DNA of 64,000 nt. It comes from Sphingobacterium mizutaii (GTDB lineage: Bacteria > Bacteroidota > Bacteroidia > Sphingobacteriales > Sphingobacteriaceae). Shown here piece after piece: positions 16,147-24,451 of the stretch. The notes under the pieces were generated by a model that did not search any database, was not told the DNA's origin, and saw only the letters and a program-made list of their open reading frames with translations. The position numbers and the translations under genes were made by a program. The first letter of the stretch is position 1. Each line of letters opens with the position of its first letter. Location: positions 372,001 to 436,000 of the forward strand of contig NZ_LT906468.1 of NCBI RefSeq assembly GCF_900187125.1, in the 5' to 3' direction.

Positions 16147-18252
16147 TTACGAGATTTTGTCCCAAGAAATAGCAGGGGAGCTTCTGCTTAAATACTGGGC
16201 TAAGAGTTGATTGCGTTCTTCCTGCAGGTTTGGATCCTCATTGAAGATCTGGATCACCAATTGCCTTGCCTCGGAAAGGATGGCTTGATCTTTAGCAAGA
16301 TCGGCGATTCTCATTTCCAACACTCCGGATTGCTGGGTGCCTGAAAGATCACCAGGGCCACGGAGTTGAAGGTCCACCTCTGCGATTTCAAAACCGTCAT
16401 TTGTTCGCACCATGGTTTCCAATCGGGTTCTGCCTTCCTTACTCAATTTGTTGCTGGACATAAGGATACAGAAAGATTGCTCTGCTCCTCGACCCACTCG
16501 ACCTCTTAATTGGTGTAACTGGGAAAGACCAAAGCGTTCGGAGTTTTCAATGACCATCACGGATGCATTCGGCACATTTACCCCTACCTCAATCACCGTC
16601 GTAGCAACCATTATCTGGGTTTCCCCTTTGATGAATCGCTGCATCTCAAAGTCTTTATCTTTCACAGGCATCTTTCCGTGAACAATACTGATTCTAAAAT
16701 CGGGTAGTGGAAACTCTCGCATCAAACCTTCTAATCCAGCTTCTAGATATAGCAAGTCCATCTTTTCGCTTTCCTTGATTAAAGGATAGACGATATAGAC
16801 TTGCCGACCCTTTGTGATTTCTTCACGCATGAATCCAAAAACACGTAAGCGTTGGTTTTCGAAAAAGTGAACCGTCTTGATAGGTTTCCTTCCGGCTGGT
16901 AATTCATCAATAATGGAGATATCGAGATCACCATACATGGTCATCGCCAAAGTCCTAGGGATTGGCGTTGCGGTCATCACCAACATATGTGGAGGAATGA
17001 GGTTTTTACGCCATAGTTTGGCTCTTTGTTCCACTCCAAAACGATGTTGTTCATCGATTACTACAAAACCAATATTCTTGAATTTCACCTTGTCTTCAAT
17101 CAAGGCATGTGTACCGATCAGGATATCCAGCGTGCCATCCTCCAATTCTTTGTGAATGATCCTTCTAGCCTTTGCGGGTGTTGAGCCTGTCAAAAGCTTA
17201 ACCGTGCAGATATCATCGCCCAATAATTCCCTTAAACCATTGTAATGTTGAGTAGCAAGGATCTCTGTGGGAGCCATCATACAGGCTTGGTAGCCATTAT
17301 CGATAGCCAAGAGCATGCTCATTAAGGCCACCACCGTCTTTCCAGAACCCACATCACCTTGCACCAATCGGTTCATTTGAGCACCCGTATTACAGTCGAT
17401 GCGGATTTCCTTAACCACCCTTTTTTGGGCATTTGTAAGTGGGAATGGCAGCCTTTCATTGAAAAAGGTGTTGAACTTGTCTCCAACCTTGTTGAATTGA
17501 TGGCCTTTATAACGTTGGGTATTCAGCTGCTTGTTTTTCAATAAACGGAGTTGAATAAAGAAAAGCTCCTCAAACTTCAATCTGTTTATAGCGGCCTTCA
17601 TCAACTGCTCGTTTTGAGGGAAATGAATGCTCAGCAAGGCTTGTTGAAGTGGTAAGAGTTTGTATTTATCAAGGATATAAGGAGGTAAAGTCTCAGCAAC
17701 CGTCCTTAAAGTAGTTTCTAAGGCTGTTTGTTGAAGCTTTTGGATGCCTTTGGAATCCAGATTGAATTTCTTTAGTTTTTCCGTGGAAGAATAGACTGGC
17801 TGCATGGTCATGTTTCCGACCTTTTTACCCTGTTGCTGGTAGAGTTCCATCTCGGGATGGGTAATGGAAATTGCTCCATTAAATTCCGTTGGTTTCCCGT
17901 AGATAATATAAGCGGCGCCGACCTTAAGTCCTTTTCTTAACCATGCGATGCTTTGGAACCATACCAATTCCATCATCCCGGTATCATCCTTGAATTGACC
18001 AACCAGGCGTTTAGCCCGTTTTTCGCCAACCTCTTGGAGACTCATCAACCTGCCCAATACCTGAGCGCCCACCATGTCTGGGTGCAGCTCTCGGATCTTA
18101 TGGAATTTCGTGCGGTCGATATACCGAAAAGGATAATCCTGCAAAAGGTCTCCAATCGTAAAGATCTGGAGCTCTTTCTTGAGGACATCCGCTTTCTGCG
18201 GACCTACGCCTTTGAGATATTCTATGGGAGTTATTAACGATAAATCTGCCAT
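16147..18252 (-). CDS. recG: ATP-dependent DNA helicase RecG
   Basis: Branch-migrating helicase of 701 residues that reverses stalled replication forks and acts on Holliday junctions. The N-terminal wedge/OB domain (~1-240) begins with LKGVGPQKADVLKKELQI. The SF2 helicase core has Walker A GDVGSGKTV, motif II DEQH, motif III TATPIPRTLA and motif VI QLRGRVGRG. The C-terminal block (DLQLRGPGDLSGTQQSG) is characteristic of RecG. It lies between hflX and the SDR gene on the same strand, with gaps of about 100 bp on both sides. Confidence 0.97.
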   Translation of the reverse strand: MADLSLITPIEYLKGVGPQKADVLKKELQIFTIGDLLQDYPFRYIDRTKFHKIRELHPDMVGAQVLGRLMSLQEVGEKRAKRLVGQFKDDTGMMELVWFQSIAWLRKGLKVGAAYIIYGKPTEFNGAISITHPEMELYQQQGKKVGNMTMQPVYSSTEKLKKFNLDSKGIQKLQQTALETTLRTVAETLPPYILDKYKLLPLQQALLSIHFPQNEQLMKAAINRLKFEELFFIQLRLLKNKQLNTQRYKGHQFNKVGDKFNTFFNERLPFPLTNAQKRVVKEIRIDCNTGAQMNRLVQGDVGSGKTVVALMSMLLAIDNGYQACMMAPTEILATQHYNGLRELLGDDICTVKLLTGSTPAKARRIIHKELEDGTLDILIGTHALIEDKVKFKNIGFVVIDEQHRFGVEQRAKLWRKNLIPPHMLVMTATPIPRTLAMTMYGDLDISIIDELPAGRKPIKTVHFFENQRLRVFGFMREEITKGRQVYIVYPLIKESEKMDLLYLEAGLEGLMREFPLPDFRISIVHGKMPVKDKDFEMQRFIKGETQIMVATTVIEVGVNVPNASVMVIENSERFGLSQLHQLRGRVGRGAEQSFCILMSSNKLSKEGRTRLETMVRTNDGFEIAEVDLQLRGPGDLSGTQQSGVLEMRIADLAKDQAILSEARQLVIQIFNEDPNLQEERNQLLAQYLSRSSPAISWDKIS

Positions 18253-18309
18253 GGGATAGTTAATCCCACTAAAATAATAAAAACTTTCAACTCAGGCTCT
18301 GATAACAAC

Positions 18310-18345
18310 AAAAGCTCCCCAGAATCGAGGAGCTTTTCACTGTTT
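18310..18345 (-). terminator. Terminator after the SDR gene
   Basis: AAAAGCTCC at 18310-18318 pairs with GGAGCTTTT at 18329-18337. Read on the minus strand, the stem follows the SDR stop and ends in a T-rich tract. Confidence 0.7.
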
Positions 18346-18364
18346 TATATAGATAGATTTAGGG

Positions 18365-19114
18365 TTAAATGATGGTGGTTCCGCCATCCACTGCCAAATT
18401 TACCCCTGTAATATAGCGGGCATCTTCAGAAGCTAGAAATAAAGCCGCCAAGGCAATGTCCTCTGCTTTTCCATAGTCCTTCATCGGGATGATGGACATA
18501 AAATAAGGCTTGTGCTTCGGGTTATTTAGGTGAGCTTCAGCCATCGGGGTCATAATATAGCCGGGGTTGATTGCATTCACGCGGATTTTCATCTTGCCGA
18601 AATCTACAGCTGCTGCACGTGTAATTGCAGATACACCACCCTTAGATGCGGTGTAAGAGCCAGGTCCAGACATTCCGGTCAAGGCTGCAATCGAAGAAAT
18701 ATTCACGATACTACCTCCGTTTTCCTTCATGTGGGGAAGAACCGCTTGCATCCCCAACATCACACTGTTGATGTTGATGTCGTAAGTCTTTTTCCAAAGC
18801 GACTCATCCTGCTCTTCAAATGGAGTAGGGACTGAAATTCCCGCATTATTGATCAGAACGTCTACCTTTCCAAAATTATTCAATGCCGCAGGGATGACAT
18901 CATTAAACCAAGCCTCTCTATTTGAAACATCATGTTTTACAGCGACGGCATCAAAGCCTTCGGACTGCAATTTCTCCACGATGGCATTCAATTTATCAAT
19001 CTGTATATCGGTTGCTATTACTTTTGCGCCTTCGTTTGCAAACAAATAGGTCATGGATTCACCCATCCCCGATGCTGCACCGGTAATAATGGCGACTTTG
19101 CCTTTTAATCTCAT
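18365..19114 (-). CDS. SDR family NAD(P)-dependent oxidoreductase
   Basis: Classical short-chain dehydrogenase of 249 residues. It has the cofactor motif TGAASGMG near the N-terminus, NNAGIS (~residues 87-92) and the catalytic Ser/Tyr/Lys in ISSIAALTGMSGPGSYTASK. INPGYIMTPM and the C-terminal YITGVNLAVDGG are also typical. The ATG at 19114 (MRLKGKVAIITG) was chosen; the frame extends 14 codons upstream without family sequence. The closest type is 3-oxoacyl-ACP reductase or a glucose-1-dehydrogenase-like enzyme, but the substrate cannot be fixed. It is a single-gene unit between two terminators. Confidence 0.9.
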   Translation of the reverse strand: MRLKGKVAIITGAASGMGESMTYLFANEGAKVIATDIQIDKLNAIVEKLQSEGFDAVAVKHDVSNREAWFNDVIPAALNNFGKVDVLINNAGISVPTPFEEQDESLWKKTYDININSVMLGMQAVLPHMKENGGSIVNISSIAALTGMSGPGSYTASKGGVSAITRAAAVDFGKMKIRVNAINPGYIMTPMAEAHLNNPKHKPYFMSIIPMKDYGKAEDIALAALFLASEDARYITGVNLAVDGGTTII

Positions 19115-19290
19115 AGTAGTGTTTTTTCGTGAATAAATATCATAAGCTTCTTTCATTAAAAAAGTGACCTAGGTTACCTTCTTAAAATAAATGGCTGTTT
19201 TTCTGTAATATAGATATGGGTGAGTAACAGTTGAAATGGCATACTGTTTTTCGGTAAGGGGAAATTTTGATAATTAGCAATAGGAATCCA

Positions 19291-19323
19291 CAAAAAATGC
19301 CAACAATTAATATTGTTGGCATT
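19291..19323 (-). terminator. Terminator after ridA
   Basis: AATGCCAACAAT at 19296-19307 and ATTGTTGGCATT at 19312-19323 form a 12-bp stem with a 4-base loop. On the minus strand a run of six T follows. Confidence 0.88.
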
Positions 19324-19351
19324 CCTTTATTAATAGTTTTTCTACTATTCT

Positions 19352-19738
19352 TTATCCTTTCCAGGCAATTACGGAGATCTCCACATTTACCTCTTTAGGT
19401 AAGGTCTTTACCGCAACACATTCCCTTGCTGGTTGGTTTTCTTTGAAATATTCGGCGTAGACCTCATTTACAGTTGCAAAATAGTCCATGCTGCTTAAAA
19501 AGATAGAAGTCTTTACAACATCTGAATAGTCATAACCAGCGTTTTTCAAGATTGCGCCTACATTTTTCAATACTTGATGAGCTTCGTCAGCTACACCAGT
19601 CGTGATTAATTCCATGCTTTCTGGGATCAATGGAATCTGACCCGAAACATAAAGGGTTTTATCTGCTTTTATTGCTTGGTTGTATGGACCGATGGCTGCT
19701 GGAGCCTTATCTGTATTCAGAATTTCTTTTTGTGCCAT
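19352..19738 (-). CDS. ridA: RidA family reactive-enamine/imine deaminase
   Basis: Protein of 128 residues matching RidA (YjgF/YER057c/UK114). It hydrolyses 2-aminoacrylate and related enamine/imine intermediates released by PLP enzymes, protecting metabolism from them. Family motifs are AAIGPYNQAI, LYVSGQIPL and PARECVAVKTLPKEVNVEI, with the conserved catalytic Arg in ARE. The serine dehydratase 6 kb away is iron-sulfur dependent, so a direct metabolic link is not implied. It is divergent from nagA. Confidence 0.95.
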   Translation of the reverse strand: MAQKEILNTDKAPAAIGPYNQAIKADKTLYVSGQIPLIPESMELITTGVADEAHQVLKNVGAILKNAGYDYSDVVKTSIFLSSMDYFATVNEVYAEYFKENQPARECVAVKTLPKEVNVEISVIAWKG

Positions 19739-19871
19739 GATTTTATTGTTCTTTGATAATAATTCTTAAAAAATGAGGTTCTGATATAGGACAGAAATCT
19801 CATTTCGCTGGTCTAATATACGATTAGGCACTTGGATTTTCAACAAAAGCGAACAATAAGTAACTTGCAGG

Positions 19872-20984
19872 ATGAAACATAAACTCGCACTAGTAAACGG
19901 TAGGATTTTTACCGAATATGAAATATATGAACAACATGCTCTCTTAATAGATTCAGACCTAATCGCTGGTATTGTCCCAGAAGCCGATGTCCCAGAGGGT
20001 TTCGAATTAATGGACGTGAAAGGAGCCAATATAAGTCCCGGATTGATTGATTTGCAGATTTATGGAACAGGTGAAGACTTGTTTTCTGCTGAATTGACCG
20101 TGGATTCCATCCATCGCATAGAACAGAATCTATTAAAACAAGGCTGTACTTCTTTTGTGCTCACTTTGGCGACCAATACCTTAGAGCTGTTTAATCAAGC
20201 CATTGAAGTTTTTGAAGAAGCTAAACCCAAAGTTGCTTTAGGGCTTCACTTGGAAGGGCCATTCCTAAATGCAGCCAAAAGAGGTGCGCATCCTGCGGAA
20301 CTGATTCAAAAAGCTAGTTTAGAATTGTTAGGGTCAGTTGTTGAAGGCAAAGAGGATGTGGTTAAAATGATGACCATAGCTCCTGAGCTTACCGAGCAAG
20401 AATGTATTGACTACCTAAATGAAAAAGGTGTGTTGGTAACAGCCGGCCATAGTGCAGCCACTTATAAGGAAGCAACCCATGCTTTTGACCATGGAGTTCC
20501 TGCCGTGACCCATCTTTGGAATGCCATGTCACCGCTCCATCATCGTGATGTTGGCTTGCCGGGCGCAGCTTTCAATCATGATGCGGTTTGCGCTTCGATT
20601 ATCGTGGATGGGATTCACTCCGATTTTGAAACCGTCAAGATATCCAAAGAATTAATGGGAGAACGCTTGTTCCTGATTACAGATGCCGTAGCAAAATGTG
20701 ACAAAGGGATATATCAGCATGTTTTCAATGAGGATCATTATACCATGCCGGATGGCACTCTTTCCGGATCTGCCTTGACGATGCTGAAGGCCGTAGAGAA
20801 CTGTGTCGAAAAGGTTGGCATAAGTCTAGAAGAAAGCCTGCGAATGGCTACATTATACCCTGCACGACTTTTTGGACGCCATGATCTAGGTAATCTGAAC
20901 TCAGGATCTATCGCCAATGTCCTGGTTTTTGACCAAGATTTCCAAGTGCAACAAGTTGTTTTTCAAGGAAAAAGAATTATTTAA
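19872..20984 (+). CDS. nagA: N-acetylglucosamine-6-phosphate deacetylase
   Basis: Enzyme of 370 residues in the amidohydrolase superfamily. It converts GlcNAc-6-P to GlcN-6-P plus acetate in the cytoplasm. Motifs include SPGLIDLQIYG at the start of the barrel, GLHLEGPFLNAAKRGAHP with the metal-binding Glu, TAGHSAATY and VTHLWNAMSPLHHR. FLITDAVAKC carries the catalytic Asp. The family length is about 380. It is the first gene of the plus-strand amino-sugar locus and acts directly after MurQ, whose product is GlcNAc-6-P. No nagB is seen in the window, so the last step to fructose-6-P must be encoded elsewhere. Confidence 0.95.
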   Translation: MKHKLALVNGRIFTEYEIYEQHALLIDSDLIAGIVPEADVPEGFELMDVKGANISPGLIDLQIYGTGEDLFSAELTVDSIHRIEQNLLKQGCTSFVLTLATNTLELFNQAIEVFEEAKPKVALGLHLEGPFLNAAKRGAHPAELIQKASLELLGSVVEGKEDVVKMMTIAPELTEQECIDYLNEKGVLVTAGHSAATYKEATHAFDHGVPAVTHLWNAMSPLHHRDVGLPGAAFNHDAVCASIIVDGIHSDFETVKISKELMGERLFLITDAVAKCDKGIYQHVFNEDHYTMPDGTLSGSALTMLKAVENCVEKVGISLEESLRMATLYPARLFGRHDLGNLNSGSIANVLVFDQDFQVQQVVFQGKRII

Positions 20985-21030
20985 CATATAAAGAATAAGT
21001 TACAATTAGTAGGATAGCCCATAAAAGTCT

Positions 21031-21038
21031 TAATTTTG
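21031..21038 (+). promoter_or_regulatory. Putative -7 box (TAATTTTG) before the GHL10 gene
   Basis: TAATTTTG fits TANNTTTG and lies 19 bases upstream of the chosen ATG at 21057. It indicates that this gene can be transcribed apart from nagA. Confidence 0.45.
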
Positions 21039-21056
21039 TGGGTTAAGAATGAATTT

Positions 21057-22703
21057 ATGATGAGAAAAATCTTAAGTCTTTGTCTTTTTGTGCTGATGAC
21101 GGTGGTGGTATTATCCTGTGGGTCGAAGAGAAGGCAAGGAAAAGTGTTGCAGCAGCCAACCGCTACGGTTACCCAGGAGATTCCAACAGAAGCTCCAAAA
21201 ACTGATGAAAAACCCGTTGAGAAACCGGTGGCCAAAAAACCTGTAGGAGAGAAAGTGGCAGAAAAGAAACCTGTAGAAAAACCGGTATTCAAAGCAAACT
21301 TACCTAATGTGCCACGTGAATTTAGGGCAGCATGGGTAGCAACAGTAGCCAATATCAACTGGCCTAGTAAAAACAATCTATCGACAGAACAACAAAAGCA
21401 AGAGGCTATCAACCTATTGGATATGTTGAAAAACAACAATTTCAATGCGGTTATCTTCCAAGTAAGACCTTCTGCTGATGCCTTGTATAAATCCAGTTTA
21501 GAGCCTTGGTCATATTTCTTGACCGGGACCATCGGAAAAGCACCAAGTCCTTATTACGATCCTTTAGAATTCTGGGTTGAGGAAGCCCATAAAAGAGGAT
21601 TGGAACTGCATGTTTGGTTAAATCCTTACCGCGCGCACCATAGCAATGGAGGCCAGGTGACCAGCGAATCCCTAGTCCGCAAGTCACCAGAGAATGTAGT
21701 TAGGCTTAGGAACGGAATGTACTGGTTTGATCCAGCGAGTCAAGAAACGCAAAACCATGCCGCTTCGGTGGTCATGGATATTGTGAAACGTTATGATATC
21801 GATGGAGTTCACTTCGATGATTATTTCTATCCTTATGCAACTTATAATGGTGGAGCAGACTTTCCTGATGACAAAACTTGGTTTGCCTATAAAAAGAATG
21901 GTGGCAACCTGACCCGCCCAGATTGGAGAAGAGATAATGTCAATAAATTCATTAAACGCATCTATACGGAGATCAAAAAAGAAAAACCTTCCGTTAAGTT
22001 TGGTTTGAGTCCTTTTGGTATCTGGAAACCAGGTTATCCTTCTGGGGTTACTGGTTCTTCCCAATATGATGAATTATATGCAGATGCAAAATTATGGCTA
22101 AATGAAGGTTGGATCGATTATTTCACACCTCAATTATATTGGCCTATCCATCCACCGAGACAGAGCTTTACCAGCTTATTGAAATGGTGGCAATCTGAAA
22201 ACAAGCATAACCGCCACTTATGGCCTGGCTTGAATACAGTTGAAGTTAGAGCTGCCAATAGAGCAGATGAAATCAAACGCCAAATTGCGGTTACTCGCGA
22301 AGTTATTCCGAATAGCGTAGGTGCAGTGCATTGGAGTATTGCGGGATTGACCAAAAACCCTATGTTATTAAAAGCATTGCATGATGGTCCATATTCGCAG
22401 AAAGCTTTAGTTCCGGCATCCCCATGGTTGTCTGCTAATCCAATCTTGAAGCCAACCCTGTTGTTGACCAATCAACCGAGCAGTGTATTTGTGAAATGGC
22501 TCCACAAACAGCCAGAACAAGTATTTAAATGGGTTACTTATGCGCGTTATGGAGATACTTGGGACATTCAGATCTTGGATGGTCCACAATCCGAATTGAG
22601 CTTGCCTAAGAGCAAGGATGGACATAAATTAAATGCTGTTGCTGTAAAGCCAATTGACCGTTTAGGAAACGAAGGCGACTATGCTGGTGAAGCTATAGAA
22701 TAG
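21057..22703 (+). CDS. GHL10 (DigH-like) glycosidase lipoprotein
   Basis: Lipoprotein of 548 residues with lipobox VVVLSCGS, so it is probably anchored at the outer or inner membrane. A low-complexity spacer rich in Lys, Pro, Glu and Val (~35-75) follows. The rest is a glycosyl-hydrolase-like 10 (DUF187) barrel: PREFRAAWVATVANINWPSK, FQVRPSADALYKS, WLNPYRAHH, GVHFDDYFYPY and SPFGIWKP. E. coli DigH (YddW) is a GHL10 enzyme that cuts peptidoglycan glycans lacking stem peptides. Here the gene stands between nagA and namZ, which favours the same substrate class; other GHL10 proteins may have other targets. The MM start at 21057 was preferred over an upstream ATG at 21036 that would lengthen the signal. 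A strong terminator follows. Confidence 0.88.
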   Translation: MMRKILSLCLFVLMTVVVLSCGSKRRQGKVLQQPTATVTQEIPTEAPKTDEKPVEKPVAKKPVGEKVAEKKPVEKPVFKANLPNVPREFRAAWVATVANINWPSKNNLSTEQQKQEAINLLDMLKNNNFNAVIFQVRPSADALYKSSLEPWSYFLTGTIGKAPSPYYDPLEFWVEEAHKRGLELHVWLNPYRAHHSNGGQVTSESLVRKSPENVVRLRNGMYWFDPASQETQNHAASVVMDIVKRYDIDGVHFDDYFYPYATYNGGADFPDDKTWFAYKKNGGNLTRPDWRRDNVNKFIKRIYTEIKKEKPSVKFGLSPFGIWKPGYPSGVTGSSQYDELYADAKLWLNEGWIDYFTPQLYWPIHPPRQSFTSLLKWWQSENKHNRHLWPGLNTVEVRAANRADEIKRQIAVTREVIPNSVGAVHWSIAGLTKNPMLLKALHDGPYSQKALVPASPWLSANPILKPTLLLTNQPSSVFVKWLHKQPEQVFKWVTYARYGDTWDIQILDGPQSELSLPKSKDGHKLNAVAVKPIDRLGNEGDYAGEAIE

Positions 22704-22730
22704 TATTTAAACAAAAATAATTTATAAAAA

Positions 22731-22763
22731 AGCAGGAAAGTATGTTCTTTCCTGCTTTTTTAT
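22731..22763 (+). terminator. Rho-independent terminator after the GHL10 gene
   Basis: AGCAGGAAAG at 22731-22740 pairs with CTTTCCTGCT at 22747-22756, with a short loop and a following T-run. Confidence 0.9.
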
Positions 22764-22931
22764 TTTACAAATATTTACTGTAACGATAGTGTCACGTAAA
22801 TGTTACTTATATGTGTAGTATTTACACTTCCTCATGCAATCGGTTGCGGAGCTAAATGCTTTAATCAGTTAAATTTCAAGGATTCTATTCTATTATTCAT
22901 GTAGATTTTTACACCTCTAATTTCTGATTCG

Positions 22932-22948
22932 TGCGTGTTTTGCGTTTT
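22932..22948 (+). promoter_or_regulatory. Motif shared with the murQ upstream region
   Basis: TGCGTGTTTTGCGTTTT lies 108 bases before namZ. The murQ upstream region has TGCGTGTTTTTGCGTTTT (34167-34184), the same apart from one extra T. It is a candidate binding site for a shared regulator, or an extended -33 element. Confidence 0.4.
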
Positions 22949-23056
22949 ATTTTGCGGAATATGACAGATTTTGCAGTTTCCTTTGCTTTATTGTGCGGTA
23001 TTTGTCTTAATTTTATCCAGTTTTTATTGCGAAACTAATTTACCGAATCTTAATTA

Positions 23057-24289
23057 ATGGGAAACATACTCTTATATTCTGCCGTTCTTGGTTTATTATT
23101 GACAAGTGCTTGTGATTCAACTAAGAAGAATAGCTCTTCAAATGCCTCACAGCCTGTCGTTGAAACTGTAAAACAAGAAACCATTGTACCTGCTGCCGAT
23201 CAGCTTACTACTTATTTGCCTTTGTTGAAGGGAAAGAAAGTCGGTTTGATGGGTAACCAGACCTCTGTTGTAGGTCCGCAAAAGGAACATTTGGTGGATG
23301 TACTGTTAAGGGAGAAAGTAGACCTTAAATTTGGATTCGCTCCTGAACATGGATTCCGTGGTGATATCGAAAGAGGTGAGAAGGTCAGCAATGATGTTGA
23401 TGCTAAAACGGGTCTTCCCTTATTTACCCTATATGGTGGAAATGAAAAGCAGGATTCAATCGTACAGTCGGTTGATGTCATGATTTTCGATCTGCAAGAT
23501 GTGGGTGCTCGGTTCTATACTTACATCACTTCTTTGCACCGAGTTATGGAGCTTTGCGCTAAACACAACAAAGAACTGATCGTACTAGATAGACCTAATC
23601 CTTGTGGAGACCAGGTTGATGGTCCTGTTCGTAAGGACGATAAATTCAAATCCAACGTTTCTTATCATAAAATTGCCATGGTCCACGGCTTGACCGTTGG
23701 AGAGCTGGCAAAGATGATCAATGGTGAGAAGTGGTTGGAAGAAGGACGTCAATGCAAGTTAACCGTTATCCCGGTTCTAGGCTATACGCATGATAGCATG
23801 TACGACCTTCCTGTTATTCCATCACCAAGTTTACCAAACCATTTATCCGTACGCCTTTATTCTTCATTATGTCTATTTGAAGGAACTGATATTTCAGTTG
23901 GACGTGGTACAGACTGGCCTTTCCAAGTGGTTGGGTTTACTGATCCTGTTTATGGAGATTTTACTTTTACTCCAGGTGAAAAAGCAGGTATGGCTAAACA
24001 CGTAGAAGGAAAAGGCGCAACCAATTACGGTCTAGACTTAAGAGGTCTAGATGCCGACAAACAGAAATTCACATTAAAATACATACTCGATTTCTATAAT
24101 AAAATGCCAGACAAGTCTAAGTTTTTTGTGCGAGCAGAATTCTTCGACAAGCTAGCCGGAACGGATGAACTTAGAAAGCAAATCATTGCTGGAAAGACAG
24201 AAGATGAAATCCGTGCCAGCTGGAAACCTGAATTGGATGAATACAAGAAAATGAGAACAAAATATTTGATCTACCCAGACTTCAAATGA
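23057..24289 (+). CDS. namZ: NamZ-family exo-beta-N-acetylmuramidase (DUF1343, GH171) lipoprotein
   Basis: Lipoprotein of 410 residues with lipobox LLTSACDS. The DUF1343 domain covers most of the protein. It has KKVGLMGNQTSVVG, LKFGFAPEHGFRGDIERGE, FDLQDVGARFYTYI, VLDRPNPCGDQVDGPV and LFEGTDISVGRGTDWPFQ, which are the conserved blocks of the family. The Bacillus subtilis member NamZ is an exo-acting muramidase that releases MurNAc from the non-reducing end of peptidoglycan glycans, and the family is GH171. MurNAc release here would feed the SusCD pair, the symporter and MurQ downstream. The stop is followed by a GGCTCAATT/AATTGAGCC hairpin without T-run (24306-24324), so transcription may continue into susC. 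Confidence 0.9.
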   Translation: MGNILLYSAVLGLLLTSACDSTKKNSSSNASQPVVETVKQETIVPAADQLTTYLPLLKGKKVGLMGNQTSVVGPQKEHLVDVLLREKVDLKFGFAPEHGFRGDIERGEKVSNDVDAKTGLPLFTLYGGNEKQDSIVQSVDVMIFDLQDVGARFYTYITSLHRVMELCAKHNKELIVLDRPNPCGDQVDGPVRKDDKFKSNVSYHKIAMVHGLTVGELAKMINGEKWLEEGRQCKLTVIPVLGYTHDSMYDLPVIPSPSLPNHLSVRLYSSLCLFEGTDISVGRGTDWPFQVVGFTDPVYGDFTFTPGEKAGMAKHVEGKGATNYGLDLRGLDADKQKFTLKYILDFYNKMPDKSKFFVRAEFFDKLAGTDELRKQIIAGKTEDEIRASWKPELDEYKKMRTKYLIYPDFK

Positions 24290-24451
24290 AAAACAAGCAT
24301 GTGAGGGCTCAATTTAATTGAGCCTATTCGCATAATGGGACATTTGATGCTTGGAAAACATTTTATCACGCAAACAAACTCGGTTGTTTCAGTTAGATGG
24401 GAATAAGCCGAATTATGATAACAAAAATTATAAATTATTAATCTTAAAGCA

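Larger units (their letters stand above)
22704..23056. other. Upstream region of namZ
   Basis: This 350-bp gene-free stretch begins with the GHL10 terminator. Its second half is T-rich and contains several TTTGCG/TTTTGC words, including the 17-base sequence at 22932-22948 that recurs before murQ. No ORF or RNA gene was recognised. Confidence 0.6.

Noticed and set aside
24306..24324. GGCTCAATT/AATTGAGCC stem as a terminator of namZ
   Set aside because: No T-run follows, so termination is not supported; it was kept only as a note in the namZ entry.
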